From assembly GCF_023702675.1 (NCBI RefSeq), contig NZ_CP098478.1, positions 372,001 through 436,000 on the forward strand: DNA of 64,000 bases, in the 5' to 3' direction. This stretch comes from Acinetobacter sp. C26M. GTDB taxonomy: Bacteria > Pseudomonadota > Gammaproteobacteria > Pseudomonadales > Moraxellaceae. Positions 17,354 through 26,896 of this stretch are shown piece by piece. The first letter of the stretch is position 1. Each line of letters opens with the position of its first letter. A program made the translations under genes and the position numbers. Under the pieces are notes generated by a model, which made no database searches, had not been told where the DNA came from, and saw nothing but the letters and a program-made list of their open reading frames with translations.

Positions 17354-17691
17354 CGAGTTTGTCTCCTTAAATTAATGAAACAGCAGTAAAAAATAAATAA
17401 TGTCAGTTCGAGCTGCTGTTAATTATGAAATAGGGTCAAACTACTTTTTTTAAAGTTTAAACAGATGGGAGATTAGTTAAGTTGTGTAAATCATTGATGG
17501 AAAAACCAACAGTATCGCCTAAAATGCACCGAATTAAAGCATACTGCTTTGTCAATTTGCTATTTCAATCCTATCGCATTGGCTATTACCCATTTGGGGA
17601 ATAGACGAACATGGCAATGATCCCTATATTTTCCGAAGTTCGGGGTCTGTCTGTGAAAAGCACGCGATAACGATATTGATGTTAGAGATTT
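17354..17691. other. Intergenic region of 338 bases between divergent genes
   Basis: It separates the minus-strand PspC gene from the plus-strand lipoprotein gene at 17692 and must contain both promoters. TATATT near 17620 is a possible -10 element for the plus-strand gene. I see no convincing frame, hairpin or operator. Confidence 0.4.
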
Positions 17692-18369
17692 ATGAATATG
17701 CAGTTCAGGTTATTCTTACAGTATGTGAGTGTAGGAGTTTTATTGAGTCTTGGCTTGAGTGCTTGTGATAGCCATCATCCCGAGCCAATGAAACAACAAG
17801 CCCAGACGCAATCGAGTCGTAATGCAAGCGAAGTACTGGCCGATGAACAGGAGTCAGTTGCATCTGATGCGCAAGGGGTATCGCTGACCCAAGTGGCTGG
17901 TCAAGCAACATTGCCGTATTCTGCGGATCGTAAACACAATTTGAGTAAACCTTCAGCAGCCGATTTGGTATATGCTGGCCGTTATCATGCGCGTATCCCG
18001 TGTAGCGATGCTTTTGCGGGCTGTGTCAATAACGAGAAAGAAGCGGAATATATCTTGAATTTAATGGATGATGGCTCTGTGTTCTGGACCAATACCAGTT
18101 TTAGCCGCCTTGGTTCAGATCCGTCACGTAATATTGCCAAGATTGAGCAGACCTGTAAGCAAGTACAGTGGCATGTGCATAAAGAACTGAATGAAATTAT
18201 GATTCGTTGTGATGCAGCGGATGTTAACTTGTATTATCAAGTGAGTCCGAGCCAAGACTTGGTGATGGATTTGGATAAGATCTGGAATGGAGATAATGGG
18301 CGTAACCGTAAGTTCTTTAAAGAGTATCCATTTCCAGAACAAGCTTATGTATTTAAGAAAGTTGAATAA
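17692..18369 (+). CDS. Hypothetical lipoprotein with NlpE-like N-terminal part, 225 aa
   Basis: The signal ends in LSAC (lipidated Cys25) followed by DSHHPEP; Asp at +2 suggests retention in the inner membrane by the general Lol rule, although this rule is not tested here. After a Gln/Ser-rich linker the domain begins VYAGRYHARIPCSDAFAGCVNNEKEAEYILNLMDDGSVFW, similar in style to the copper-response lipoprotein NlpE (Tyr-x-Gly, then PCxDCxG), but the second Cys is shifted. Two more Cys (EQTCKQV and MIRCDA) could form a disulfide. The assignment to NlpE is a weak resemblance; the family is otherwise unknown to me. Confidence 0.65.
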   Translation: MNMQFRLFLQYVSVGVLLSLGLSACDSHHPEPMKQQAQTQSSRNASEVLADEQESVASDAQGVSLTQVAGQATLPYSADRKHNLSKPSAADLVYAGRYHARIPCSDAFAGCVNNEKEAEYILNLMDDGSVFWTNTSFSRLGSDPSRNIAKIEQTCKQVQWHVHKELNEIMIRCDAADVNLYYQVSPSQDLVMDLDKIWNGDNGRNRKFFKEYPFPEQAYVFKKVE

Positions 18370-18384
18370 ATAGCCTGTATTGAA

Positions 18385-18419
18385 AATAAAAAAGAGCGCT
18401 TTAAGCGCTCTTTTTTATT
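18385..18419. terminator. Bidirectional terminator
   Basis: A palindrome with arms AAAAAAGAGCGCTT and complement between the convergent lipoprotein gene and the acyl-CoA dehydrogenase gene, with T tracts on both strands. Confidence 0.9.
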
Positions 18420-18429
18420 GCAGTTTCGA

Positions 18430-20253
18430 TTAGTAATCGAAACTGAAGTGTTCAGGTGCAAGTGAAGTCAAAGTACGAGAGGTTGATACCATAGATTCTG
18501 CATGACCTTGTGCACGTGGCAATAAACGGTCGAAGTAGAAGTCTGCAACTTTGATTTTTGCTTTATAGAATTCAGGTGTTTCGATTCCGTCACCTGCTTC
18601 TAATTTCTCAGATGCAATCACTGCTTGTTGTGCCCAGAAGTAAGCCATCATCACATAACCAGAGAACATCAAGAAATCAACCGAAGCTGAAGAAACGATG
18701 TCACGGTCTTTACGTGCAGCAAGCATGATGCGAACAGTTAATGTATTCCATTGTGCACAAAGCTTAGTTAAGTCCCACGCAAAACGACGTAAGTACTTGT
18801 TACGTGCATGTGCAGCACAGAACTTCAAGATTTCAGCAGTATAGTCACGAACAACTTTACCTTTTGAACTTAAAAGAACTTTACGACCAATTAAGTCCAG
18901 TGCTTGAATCCCAGTTGTACCTTCATACAAGGTTGAGATACGCGCATCACGTGCGATTTGTTCCATACCCCATTCACGGATATAGCCATGACCGCCATAA
19001 ACTTGCATACCGTGGTTTGCAGCTTCTAAGCCAAGCTCAGTTAAGAAACCTTTCAGAATAGGCGTATAGAAACCAAGTTTGTCATCATAAGCTTCATAAG
19101 CTGCTTGATCGCCACTTACTAATGCATCTGTCATTTTGTCTGCAAGTTTAGCCGCATGATAGATCATTGAACGGCCGCCTTCAGCAATTGCTTTTTGCGT
19201 TAACAACATACGACGAACATCAGCATGGTGAATAATCGCATCACCTACACGCTCAGGTTCTTTTTTGCCAGAAAGGGCACGCATAGACATACGGTCTTTC
19301 GCATAAGGTAAAGCACCTTGGAAAGAAAGTTCAGCATGTGCAATGCCCTGAACTGCTGTACCGATACGCGCAGTGTTCATAAAGGTAAACATCGCGTGTA
19401 AACCTTTGTTGATTTCACCGATCAGGTAACCTGTTGCGTTGTCAAAGTTAAGAACTGCGGTTGCAGATGCTTTGATCCCCATTTTGTGTTCGATTGAACC
19501 ACAAGAAACAGTATTACGCTCACCTACGCCACCATCCGCAGTTGGGATGAATTTAGGTACGATGAATAAAGAAATACCACGGGTGCCTGCTGGTGCATCT
19601 GGAAGACGAGCCAATACAATGTGAATAATGTTTTCGGTTAAATCGTGCTCACCTGCAGAGATGAAGATTTTCGTACCAGAAATTTTGTAAGTACCATCAG
19701 CAGTAGGTTCTGCCTTGGTTTTTACTTGACCTAAGTCAGTACCGCATTGAGGTTCAGTTAAGCACATTGTGCCTGACCAAGTACCTTCAACCAATTTAGG
19801 CATATAAGTATTTTTTTGCTCGTCCGTACCAAACTGCATGATCGTATTCATACAGCCAGTACTTAAACCTGGATACATGGTGAATGACCAGTTCGCCGTT
19901 CCCATCATTTCAGATTTGATCAGGTTTAAAGACATTGGTAGGCCTTGACCACCAAACTCTTCTGGATAAGAAAGACCTTGCCAGCCACCCATTACGAACT
20001 GGTCATACGCTTCTTTAAAGCCTTTTGGTGTTGTCACTTCGCCGTTGTTAAAGGTACAACCTTCTTCATCACCTGATTGATTGAGCGGAGAAAGTACGTT
20101 TTCGCAATAATCTGCTGCACCTTCAAGAATCATATCAACCGTTTCAGCATCCGCATTTTGACCACTTGTCAAAGTTTGGTAATGTGCTGGATAATCTAAC
20201 ATTTCGTTCATTAAGAAACGAATGTCACGGAGCGGGGCTTTATAAGCTGGCAT
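18430..20253 (-). CDS. Acyl-CoA dehydrogenase with extended C-terminal domain, 607 aa
   Basis: An FAD-dependent acyl-CoA dehydrogenase of the long (about 600-residue) type with the additional C-terminal domain, as in DmdC-like and FadE5-like enzymes. Diagnostic phrases are MCLTEPQCGTDLGQVKTKAEP (substrate and FAD contacts), KIFISAGEHDL, QVYGGHGYIREWGMEQIARDARISTLYEGTTGIQALDLIGRK (C-terminal signature with the catalytic Glu in YEGTTGIQ). It introduces the C2-C3 double bond in acyl-CoA in beta-oxidation-type pathways; chain-length or substrate preference cannot be read. Electron acceptor is normally ETF. It is monocistronic here and shares a terminator with the convergent gene. Confidence 0.95.
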   Translation of the reverse strand: MPAYKAPLRDIRFLMNEMLDYPAHYQTLTSGQNADAETVDMILEGAADYCENVLSPLNQSGDEEGCTFNNGEVTTPKGFKEAYDQFVMGGWQGLSYPEEFGGQGLPMSLNLIKSEMMGTANWSFTMYPGLSTGCMNTIMQFGTDEQKNTYMPKLVEGTWSGTMCLTEPQCGTDLGQVKTKAEPTADGTYKISGTKIFISAGEHDLTENIIHIVLARLPDAPAGTRGISLFIVPKFIPTADGGVGERNTVSCGSIEHKMGIKASATAVLNFDNATGYLIGEINKGLHAMFTFMNTARIGTAVQGIAHAELSFQGALPYAKDRMSMRALSGKKEPERVGDAIIHHADVRRMLLTQKAIAEGGRSMIYHAAKLADKMTDALVSGDQAAYEAYDDKLGFYTPILKGFLTELGLEAANHGMQVYGGHGYIREWGMEQIARDARISTLYEGTTGIQALDLIGRKVLLSSKGKVVRDYTAEILKFCAAHARNKYLRRFAWDLTKLCAQWNTLTVRIMLAARKDRDIVSSASVDFLMFSGYVMMAYFWAQQAVIASEKLEAGDGIETPEFYKAKIKVADFYFDRLLPRAQGHAESMVSTSRTLTSLAPEHFSFDY

Positions 20254-20492
20254 AATCTTAATCCTGTATTTGAATCATTTTGGATTATCTGTTTCGATAC
20301 TTTGATTATTCACAATGGTGATAAAAATACATTGATAACCACTAGGGAAAAGAATGTCAGAAAAGCGAATTTCCTAAAAGGGAGATTTGTAAAAAAATCA
20401 CTTTTCTATTGGTCTCAAAACTGATGTTAAATGTGAAAAGTACTCAATTTTATACTTGAAAATATAATGATATAAAGGTGTTTGGTAAAGCT

Positions 20493-22814
20493 ATGCGTAT
20501 AAAATATTTAACTTTATGCTTAATGGGTCTAAGTCTTTCTGCATGTTCACAGCATGTCATTAAAACCAATTCAGCGTCGGCTAATCTGGAACAGAAAGCA
20601 ATCAATAGTATTAATGCGATGTATGAATATCCAAGCTATGATTACCGTGGCAAATTTAATATTCATGTTGAACCACAGCAAAATAATGCAAATGGCAAAG
20701 TAGACAATGCACCTTTAGATGCAGCGCTCAAGCAAAAGGTGGATCAATATTTACGAGATCAAAAGGTCAATTTAAATAGTAAACAAAAACAGGCGTTGTA
20801 TGTTGCACTTGCACAAGAACAAAAAAGCTATGGCCAATCTAAAGTTGATAAATTCACCCAAATCGTGGCCAATGTACTGAATGACATGCAGTTTGAATAT
20901 GATGGTTCAGTGCATTATCGTCAGAAAATGGGTTCGTTTAACTTAACTGCACGTTATGAAAAACCAACTTTATTGGTACAAGCCAAAGTGCCGATGGTAT
21001 TGGATTTAAATAACTATAAGTTTTACATCAATTACTTTGCTTTGATGCCATATTTGGTCAATAAAGACAGTCAAAATAATCTGGCTTATTTAGATTTTTC
21101 CAAATACCAAGATATGTTCAAACAAGTCGATTACAAAAAATTTGCTGAATATGTAAAAGCTTCTGGCGCGGTCTATTACCGTCTTGCAGATCAAAATAAT
21201 ATCCAAGCTTTGTCTCTTACCTCTGCTGATCAGGCGGCAGGTGTGGTAGAGAAAATTCGTTTAAAAAGCTCAATTGAAGAACTGATTTTACAAGCCAATT
21301 TGTATAGCAAAGTCAATGAAAAGTACTTCATGCAAAGTGTTCTCAATATTAAAGAAGAGAATCTTGAAAAGTTGATTGCCAACGAGGTTGATGCTGCAAG
21401 TTCATCTAAATCAGGAAAAGCGGCTTCATTATTAGATAAAAAAGATTCGGCTGAAGATGCGAGCGTGGTGAGTCAGGAACTCTATCGTTTGGTGAATAAA
21501 CATTTTGGTGTTGAAGATGCCGAAGAAGATTATGCCGATGAGAGCGCGGATGCAGCGGAAGATGTAACACAAGCAGCGCAGAGAGCCTATGCCGAGGCTG
21601 CTGCAGATAGTACGGTTGATGCCACGGTCGAAGACCAACAGGCGGGTTTAACCGAGGAACAATGTACAGCACTGCAAAAAACATCGAAAACGACCTATGG
21701 CGATGTACAGTACTGCCAGAGTATTTATGATATCGATGTATTTGGTGAGCAAAAGGCCGAATCAAGTTTCTTGAGTTATATTGGAAAATTACAGACTGTA
21801 GAAAAGCAGTTTGCAGCATATGACCAAAATCAGTTTATTAATGATCAGGCATTCAAGGCACTTTGGATCAAGCATCAAGCTGATATTGAAAAAGCCTTAC
21901 CGCCTGTAGATAAACGTAATCCATTTACCATGGATGTCGGCTTGGATGCTCAAGGGCGTGCAGTCAAACTCGATTATGATCTGAATTATGGCTTATCTGA
22001 ATTGAAGTCTCGTTTTAGTGTCAAAGCAGATATGTTGATTTCAAATTATGGTAAAGCCACCCCAATTGATCAGACACAGTTGAAACGCGCGAAGAGTTGG
22101 TCTGAAGCAAGTAAGGGATCGATGCTGGAACAAGCAGTAAATAGCTTCTCTGAGAAATTAGGTCAAGCGGGCGTTCAAGAGCGTTCAGCAGAACCTTATA
22201 CGTTGTCTTTAGACGATCAGCTCAAAGTGATTGCTGAGCAACGTTATGATGCAACGCAGACTTATGAGCAAACCTATAAAGCAGTATTCATCGCGAAACT
22301 GACGGAAAGTACACCGCAAATTGTGCAACGTTATTCGAGTCAAGAGTTGCAAGAAATTGCCAGTGTCTATGCATATTGGTATGCCGATGAGGAAGTTTAT
22401 AATCCTGAAGGAAAAGCCCTGCAAAGCATTGAAGCTTTGCAAAAGAAACATCATCTTGAAAATGAAGACCAATTTGATGACAAATTGGGGCAAGCGGTGA
22501 ATCGTATTGTACTTGATGCCATGCGAGGTGATAAAGATCGTCAAGCGTGGAAAAAGCTGCAAGCACAATATAAGCAGCCACAGCAATTATTTGCCAAGCA
22601 ATATCAAATTCAGTTTGAGCAAGAGAATGGTGCTTCAAGCGAGGAAAAAGTCTTGCTTGGGCAAACAGCAAATATTTTAGGGCAAGTGTATGTGGATGCT
22701 CGTAAGAGTAAACTGTCTGAAAAATCGATTCAGTCTTTAAAAATCGAGCATAACGAATTTATTGATTATGAGATTTTTAAAGAGGTGTATCAGAAGATGC
22801 TAACGGTTAAGTAA
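20493..22814 (+). CDS. Large hypothetical lipoprotein, 773 aa
   Basis: A short lipoprotein signal (MRIKYLTLCLMGLSLSAC) places the lipidated Cys at residue 18. The mature chain is hydrophilic and mostly helical, Gln- and Lys-rich, with an acidic stretch around residues 345-385 (EDAEEDYADESADAAEDVTQ). A Cys pair (EEQCTALQ and VQYCQSIYDID) could be a disulfide. No domain or catalytic motif is recognised. I chose ATG 20493; a GTG at 20478 would extend it by five residues without better ribosome-binding site. It is isolated, with a bidirectional terminator behind it. The size makes it unusual for an unassigned lipoprotein. Confidence 0.75.
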   Translation: MRIKYLTLCLMGLSLSACSQHVIKTNSASANLEQKAINSINAMYEYPSYDYRGKFNIHVEPQQNNANGKVDNAPLDAALKQKVDQYLRDQKVNLNSKQKQALYVALAQEQKSYGQSKVDKFTQIVANVLNDMQFEYDGSVHYRQKMGSFNLTARYEKPTLLVQAKVPMVLDLNNYKFYINYFALMPYLVNKDSQNNLAYLDFSKYQDMFKQVDYKKFAEYVKASGAVYYRLADQNNIQALSLTSADQAAGVVEKIRLKSSIEELILQANLYSKVNEKYFMQSVLNIKEENLEKLIANEVDAASSSKSGKAASLLDKKDSAEDASVVSQELYRLVNKHFGVEDAEEDYADESADAAEDVTQAAQRAYAEAAADSTVDATVEDQQAGLTEEQCTALQKTSKTTYGDVQYCQSIYDIDVFGEQKAESSFLSYIGKLQTVEKQFAAYDQNQFINDQAFKALWIKHQADIEKALPPVDKRNPFTMDVGLDAQGRAVKLDYDLNYGLSELKSRFSVKADMLISNYGKATPIDQTQLKRAKSWSEASKGSMLEQAVNSFSEKLGQAGVQERSAEPYTLSLDDQLKVIAEQRYDATQTYEQTYKAVFIAKLTESTPQIVQRYSSQELQEIASVYAYWYADEEVYNPEGKALQSIEALQKKHHLENEDQFDDKLGQAVNRIVLDAMRGDKDRQAWKKLQAQYKQPQQLFAKQYQIQFEQENGASSEEKVLLGQTANILGQVYVDARKSKLSEKSIQSLKIEHNEFIDYEIFKEVYQKMLTVK

Positions 22815-22828
22815 TCAGTTGTACCTTT

Positions 22829-22860
22829 AAAAAGAGCCTGCAAAATGCAGGTTCTTTTTT
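22829..22860. terminator. Bidirectional terminator
   Basis: AAAAAGAGCCTGCA and TGCAGGTTCTTTTT pair around AAA between the large lipoprotein gene and aroE, with T tracts on both sides. Confidence 0.85.
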
Positions 22861-22878
22861 TATATGATTTTGAAATAA

Positions 22879-23667
22879 TTATAAAAAAGCTTTCAGTTCA
22901 GGTTTAACCCCATTCCAGATCGAAAATGCTTCAATCGCTTGACCAACCAGCATGCCGAAACCATCTGTAGACGGGATTTGGCGTTGTTTGGCCTGATCCA
23001 GAAAGCTAGATGGTTTGCCATAAGCCATTTCATAAGCGTGATGGAATACTAAACTTTCAGGCAGTTGTAGTGTATCTCCAGTTAAACTTGCGGATGTCGC
23101 ATTAATCACAACATCAAATTCACCTGTCAATTGATCTAAACCAATGGCTTTTAGCTCAGCTTGCGGAACCGCATCTTCTAAATCTGCAAGCAACTGCTCA
23201 GCACGGGCGAGGGTACGGTTGGCAATCACAATCTGTTTTGCACCCGCCTGTACCAAAGGGTAGATCACACCACGGGTTGCACCGCCAGCCCCTAAAATTA
23301 AAATACGACTCTCTTTAAGTTCCCAGCCTAAAGCCTGAATCGCTGCAACCAAGCCTTGACCATCTGTATTATCACCATATAGTTTGCCATCCTGCATCCA
23401 TAAGGTATTGACGGCTTTGGCGATCTTGGCACGTTCAGTCAGTTGGTCACAAAGGGCAAAGGCTTGTTCTTTAAAAGGTACGGTTACATTCATGCCGATG
23501 CCGTTGTGCGCAAAGAAATCTTTTACAGCACTTTCGAAGCCATCTAATGGTGCAAGGATTTTTTTATAGTTGAGATCGACTCCAGTTTTTGCTGCAAAGG
23601 CATGGTGAAGTTCAGGTGAACGGGATTGTTCAATCGGATTTCCAATAACAGCAAATTGTTTGGTCAT
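22879..23667 (-). CDS. aroE: Shikimate dehydrogenase (NADP+)
   Basis: It reduces 3-dehydroshikimate to shikimate in the chorismate pathway in the cytoplasm. The N-terminal AVIGNPIEQSRSPELHHAF and VTVPFKEQAF (Lys of the catalytic pair in VPFK) form the substrate-binding lobe; GDNTDGQG carries the catalytic Asp; ILGAGGATRGVIYPL and IANRTLARAEQL are the NADP-binding loop. The end FGMLVGQAIEAFSIWNGV is typical of AroE. I place the start at MTKQFAVIGNP (23667), the usual beginning, giving 262 residues; a frame start six residues upstream is unsupported. Confidence 0.97.
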   Translation of the reverse strand: MTKQFAVIGNPIEQSRSPELHHAFAAKTGVDLNYKKILAPLDGFESAVKDFFAHNGIGMNVTVPFKEQAFALCDQLTERAKIAKAVNTLWMQDGKLYGDNTDGQGLVAAIQALGWELKESRILILGAGGATRGVIYPLVQAGAKQIVIANRTLARAEQLLADLEDAVPQAELKAIGLDQLTGEFDVVINATSASLTGDTLQLPESLVFHHAYEMAYGKPSSFLDQAKQRQIPSTDGFGMLVGQAIEAFSIWNGVKPELKAFL

Positions 23668-23727
23668 TGCGCAGATGTCAGCCAAAGAAAATAGCTGAAG
23701 TGTATAAAGTTATTGATCTGATCGCAA

Positions 23728-25209
23728 TCAGATCATGGATACTTTGATGGCTTCAGCCAGCTTTTGAATATTGCGCCAAATTTCATCAGGTTGATGAGCC
23801 GCATAACCAAACAGAACAGCGCTTGGGGAAGAGTCGGTTTGGCAATACCGAGAAAGGGGTTGAACCGCTAAATCAACCTTTAAGCAGTAAGCAATAAATT
23901 GTTGTTCTGTCCAATTTGGATTTAACCAACAGAGTAAATGAATGCCAGAGTCTGTAGACTGAATTGTTAAAATATCGGCGAGATAGGTTTGAATCGCGCA
24001 AATCAATACCTGTTGACGTTCATAACATGCTTTACGGATTTTGCGGACATGCCGTGCGTAGTGACCCTCTTGGATAAAGAGACTTAAAGCAACCTGTTCT
24101 AAATAAGAACATTGGCTGTCGATCTGCTTCTTTGCAAGACTAAATAGTTCGATTAATGCCTCTGGTATCACCATAAAACCTAAGCGAAACTCTGGAAACA
24201 TCATTTTGGAAAATGTTCCTGAGTAAATCACACGTTGCTGATGGTCTAATCCTTGTAAGGCTTGAATAGCACGAGAGCCGTAACGAAACTCACTATTATA
24301 GTCATCTTCAAAAATCCACTTTTGCTGTTGCGCAGCCCACTCCAGCAGCATTAGGCGGCGTTTTAAACTCAGTGTACCGCCTAATGGGAAATGATGTGAG
24401 GGTGTTGTATAAATCAATTTACTTTGTGCGTGATTTTGAATGATGTCTGGAATATTCATCCCTTCATCATCGCTTAAAATGGGTTGTGTTTTTGCCCCAA
24501 AACTCTGAAAAACTGATAAAGCTGCATCATAACCAGGTTCATCCATGCAGACCTGATCCTGCTTCTGCAATAACGCGAAAGCGGTTAAATGAATGGCTTG
24601 TTGGGTTCCGTTCACAATCAAAATTTGTTGTGTTGTGCAATTCAAGCCGCGTGTTGAACGGACATAGTTGCAAATTCCTTGTCGTAGAGCCAAGTAACCA
24701 CGAGGGTCATGCGCTTGCCCCAGTTGGTGGTATGACTGCCGCCAAGCTCGGCCAAGCAGTTTCCCCCAAAGCGAATGTGGAAAAAGATCAACACATCCAA
24801 CACCCACGTGAAACACTCCTTTTTCTTGTGATACTTGTTGTAACTGCCAGGTTTTAAGATGTTGCGCTAGGTTTGGATTAATATCCAAATGTTCAGTCGT
24901 CACAAGGTGATCAATCGGTGTTTGGGTTTGCGCATGAATCAATTGGTCGGGGATGACTGCACTAACATAGGTTCCAGAGCTGGGTTTAGTGATGAGATAA
25001 CCTTCATCCAATAAACGTTCTAATGCTGCTAAAACCGAGTTACGAGAGATAGACATCATTTCTGCTAAAGCACGACTTGATGGAAGTTTTGTTCCAGCAT
25101 GCAGTCTTCCATCTAGAATGGCGGTATGTAAGGCTGAGTATAAGGCGTCTTTAATATTGCCTTGTGCTAAGACGAGATGGGGGAAATGTGCAGCAGAAGG
25201 ACGTTTCAT
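23728..25209 (-). CDS. MocR/PdxR family transcriptional regulator, 493 aa
   Basis: An N-terminal GntR winged helix (LYSALHTAILDGRLHAGTKLPSSRALAEMMSISRNSVLAALERLLDEGYL) is fused to an aminotransferase-like fold type I domain. The PLP-binding Lys is in YSGTFSKMMFPEFRLGF; DEPGYDAAL and FEDDYNSEFRYG are also typical. Proteins of this class use PLP or an amino compound as effector and often control an adjacent divergent gene; here the divergent neighbour is a GNAT acetyltransferase gene, 113 bases away. Two nine-base direct repeats in that gap fit MocR operators. Whether it controls pdxST-type genes cannot be said; none are in the window. Confidence 0.92.
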   Translation of the reverse strand: MKRPSAAHFPHLVLAQGNIKDALYSALHTAILDGRLHAGTKLPSSRALAEMMSISRNSVLAALERLLDEGYLITKPSSGTYVSAVIPDQLIHAQTQTPIDHLVTTEHLDINPNLAQHLKTWQLQQVSQEKGVFHVGVGCVDLFPHSLWGKLLGRAWRQSYHQLGQAHDPRGYLALRQGICNYVRSTRGLNCTTQQILIVNGTQQAIHLTAFALLQKQDQVCMDEPGYDAALSVFQSFGAKTQPILSDDEGMNIPDIIQNHAQSKLIYTTPSHHFPLGGTLSLKRRLMLLEWAAQQQKWIFEDDYNSEFRYGSRAIQALQGLDHQQRVIYSGTFSKMMFPEFRLGFMVIPEALIELFSLAKKQIDSQCSYLEQVALSLFIQEGHYARHVRKIRKACYERQQVLICAIQTYLADILTIQSTDSGIHLLCWLNPNWTEQQFIAYCLKVDLAVQPLSRYCQTDSSPSAVLFGYAAHQPDEIWRNIQKLAEAIKVSMI

Positions 25210-25235
25210 TTTGAGTAACTGGTACTATGAAATAG

Positions 25236-25274
25236 ATCAAAACTGTATCTTATAAACCATCCACAATCAAAACT
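25236..25274. promoter_or_regulatory. Direct repeats, candidate MocR operator
   Basis: ATCAAAACT occurs at 25236-25244 and again at 25266-25274, exactly 30 bases apart, between the divergent MocR/PdxR gene and the GNAT gene. Direct repeats of this spacing are typical of MocR-type binding sites. Confidence 0.45.
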
Positions 25275-25322
25275 ACACTACGAGCTCTCATTCCCAAGAC
25301 TATAAAATTTGAGGAAAATTTC

Positions 25323-25778
25323 ATGCAGCATCAAGACATCCATGTGGCTCCTGTGCAACAAGATGATTATCAACAGTGGATACCCTTTTGGCTTGCCTAT
25401 CAGAATTTTTACAAGGTGGAACTGTCTAGTGCCATCACACAAACTACATGGCAACGTTTTCTTGATCAAACTGAGCCCGTCTACTGTGCGGTTGCAAAAC
25501 AAGGAGATCAGCTTTTAGGTTTTGTACATTACGTTATTCACCGTTCAACTTGGGCAAAAAATAACTATTGTTATTTAGAAGATTTATTCGTTTCGCCAGA
25601 GCAGAGAGGGCAGCAGATCGGAAAGCGATTAATCGAATACGTGCAGCAACAAGCGAGGGAACATCAGTGTGATCGCTTATATTGGCATACGCAGGAAACG
25701 AATCATACTGCACAGAAACTTTATGACTGGCTTGCAGAAAAGCCAGGGATTATTGAGTATCGGATGCGTTTAGATTAA
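25323..25778 (+). CDS. GNAT family N-acetyltransferase, 151 aa
   Basis: The acetyl-CoA pocket motif A is LEDLFVSPEQRGQQIGKRLIEYVQQQA (Arg-Gly-Gln-x-Ile-Gly), preceded by LLGFVHYVIH; the C-terminal DRLYWHTQETNHTAQKLYDWLAEKPGIIEYRM is motif B. It transfers an acetyl group from acetyl-CoA to an amine; the substrate is unknown. It is transcribed divergently from the MocR/PdxR regulator and is the likely target of that regulator. GAGG stands about eight bases before the ATG. Confidence 0.9.
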   Translation: MQHQDIHVAPVQQDDYQQWIPFWLAYQNFYKVELSSAITQTTWQRFLDQTEPVYCAVAKQGDQLLGFVHYVIHRSTWAKNNYCYLEDLFVSPEQRGQQIGKRLIEYVQQQAREHQCDRLYWHTQETNHTAQKLYDWLAEKPGIIEYRMRLD

Positions 25779-25781
25779 GAA

Positions 25782-25813
25782 AAAAGCCAAAGCAGATGGT
25801 TGCTTTGGCTTTT
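25782..25813. terminator. Bidirectional terminator
   Basis: AAAAGCCAAAGCA and TGCTTTGGCTTTT form a 13-bp stem with loop GATGGT between the GNAT gene and hemF. Confidence 0.9.
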
Positions 25814-25819
25814 AGATTG

Positions 25820-26761
25820 TTAAGTATTCAAACCTAACCAATCTCTTGGTTTTAAATAATAATCTGTGAGACGTTTCTCTGCTGAGTCGTTATCCCATTC
25901 AGGACGATACGACCAACCTGCCAGATTTGGCAAACTCACCAAGATTGATTCAATACGACCACCAGTTTGTAAGCCAAACAAAGTACCACGGTCATAAACC
26001 AAGTTATATTCGACATAACGACCACGACGATAGAGCTGGAATTCACGCTGAGCTTCAGTATATGGCTGCTCACGATGCTTTTCAAAAATCGGCAAGATCG
26101 CTGCTAAGTAGCCATTACCCACCGCTTGCATATATTTAAAGCAGGTTTCGAAATCCCATTGATTTAAATCATCAAAGAATAAACCACCAACACCACGTTG
26201 CTCATCACGATGCTTTAAGTAGAAATAATCATCACACCATTGTTTATGCTCGGCATAAACATTTTCACCGAAAGGCTGACATAAGTCATACGCGGTTTGA
26301 TGCCAGTTGAGAACATCTTGATCATCAGGATAGAAAGGGGTTAAGTCAAAGCCACCACCAAACCACCACACTGGATCTTGGCCTTCAGGCTCCGCGACAA
26401 ATAAGCGGACATTGGCATGCGAGGTCGGGATATTTGGGTTTTTTGGATGAATCACTAGTGATACACCAAGCGCCTGTGCTTTTGCACCTGCGATTTGTGG
26501 GTGACGTTCAGTCGCAGAAGCAGGGAGCTTGCTGATATTGATGTGGGAGAACATGACTCCACCTTTTTCAATCACTTCACCATTTTGCAAAACACGTGAG
26601 CGACCACCACCACCTTCGGTGCGTTGCCAATCATCAATGATAAACTCAGCGGTTCCACCGCCTGCACGTTCCTGTTGCTCTAGTCCTGCACAAATTCGCG
26701 CCTGTAGATCGAGTAAAAACTCACGAACACGTTGAATATCAACTGAAGTTGGATGCTGCAT
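25820..26761 (-). CDS. hemF: Oxygen-dependent coproporphyrinogen III oxidase
   Basis: It decarboxylates coproporphyrinogen III to protoporphyrinogen IX in heme synthesis, using oxygen. [23 protein letters not shown] is the family signature; [17 protein letters not shown] and [36 protein letters not shown] are further conserved blocks. At 313 residues it has the normal length. AGAGG seven bases upstream supports the ATG. No other heme gene is adjacent. Confidence 0.97.
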   Translation of the reverse strand: MQHPTSVDIQRVREFLLDLQARICAGLEQQERAGGGTAEFIIDDWQRTEGGGGRSRVLQNGEVIEKGGVMFSHINISKLPASATERHPQIAGAKAQALGVSLVIHPKNPNIPTSHANVRLFVAEPEGQDPVWWFGGGFDLTPFYPDDQDVLNWHQTAYDLCQPFGENVYAEHKQWCDDYFYLKHRDEQRGVGGLFFDDLNQWDFETCFKYMQAVGNGYLAAILPIFEKHREQPYTEAQREFQLYRRGRYVEYNLVYDRGTLFGLQTGGRIESILVSLPNLAGWSYRPEWDNDSAEKRLTDYYLKPRDWLGLNT

Positions 26762-26896
26762 GATGATCCTCTGAAAGTGATCTAGGGATTGCTTATATCA
26801 AAACATAAATCCATAAAAAAAGTAAGGGATTTGGGGGTGATCTCTTAAATTTAATGACAGAAAATATTTGATTGAAGTTGTTGGAGTCAAAAATAT

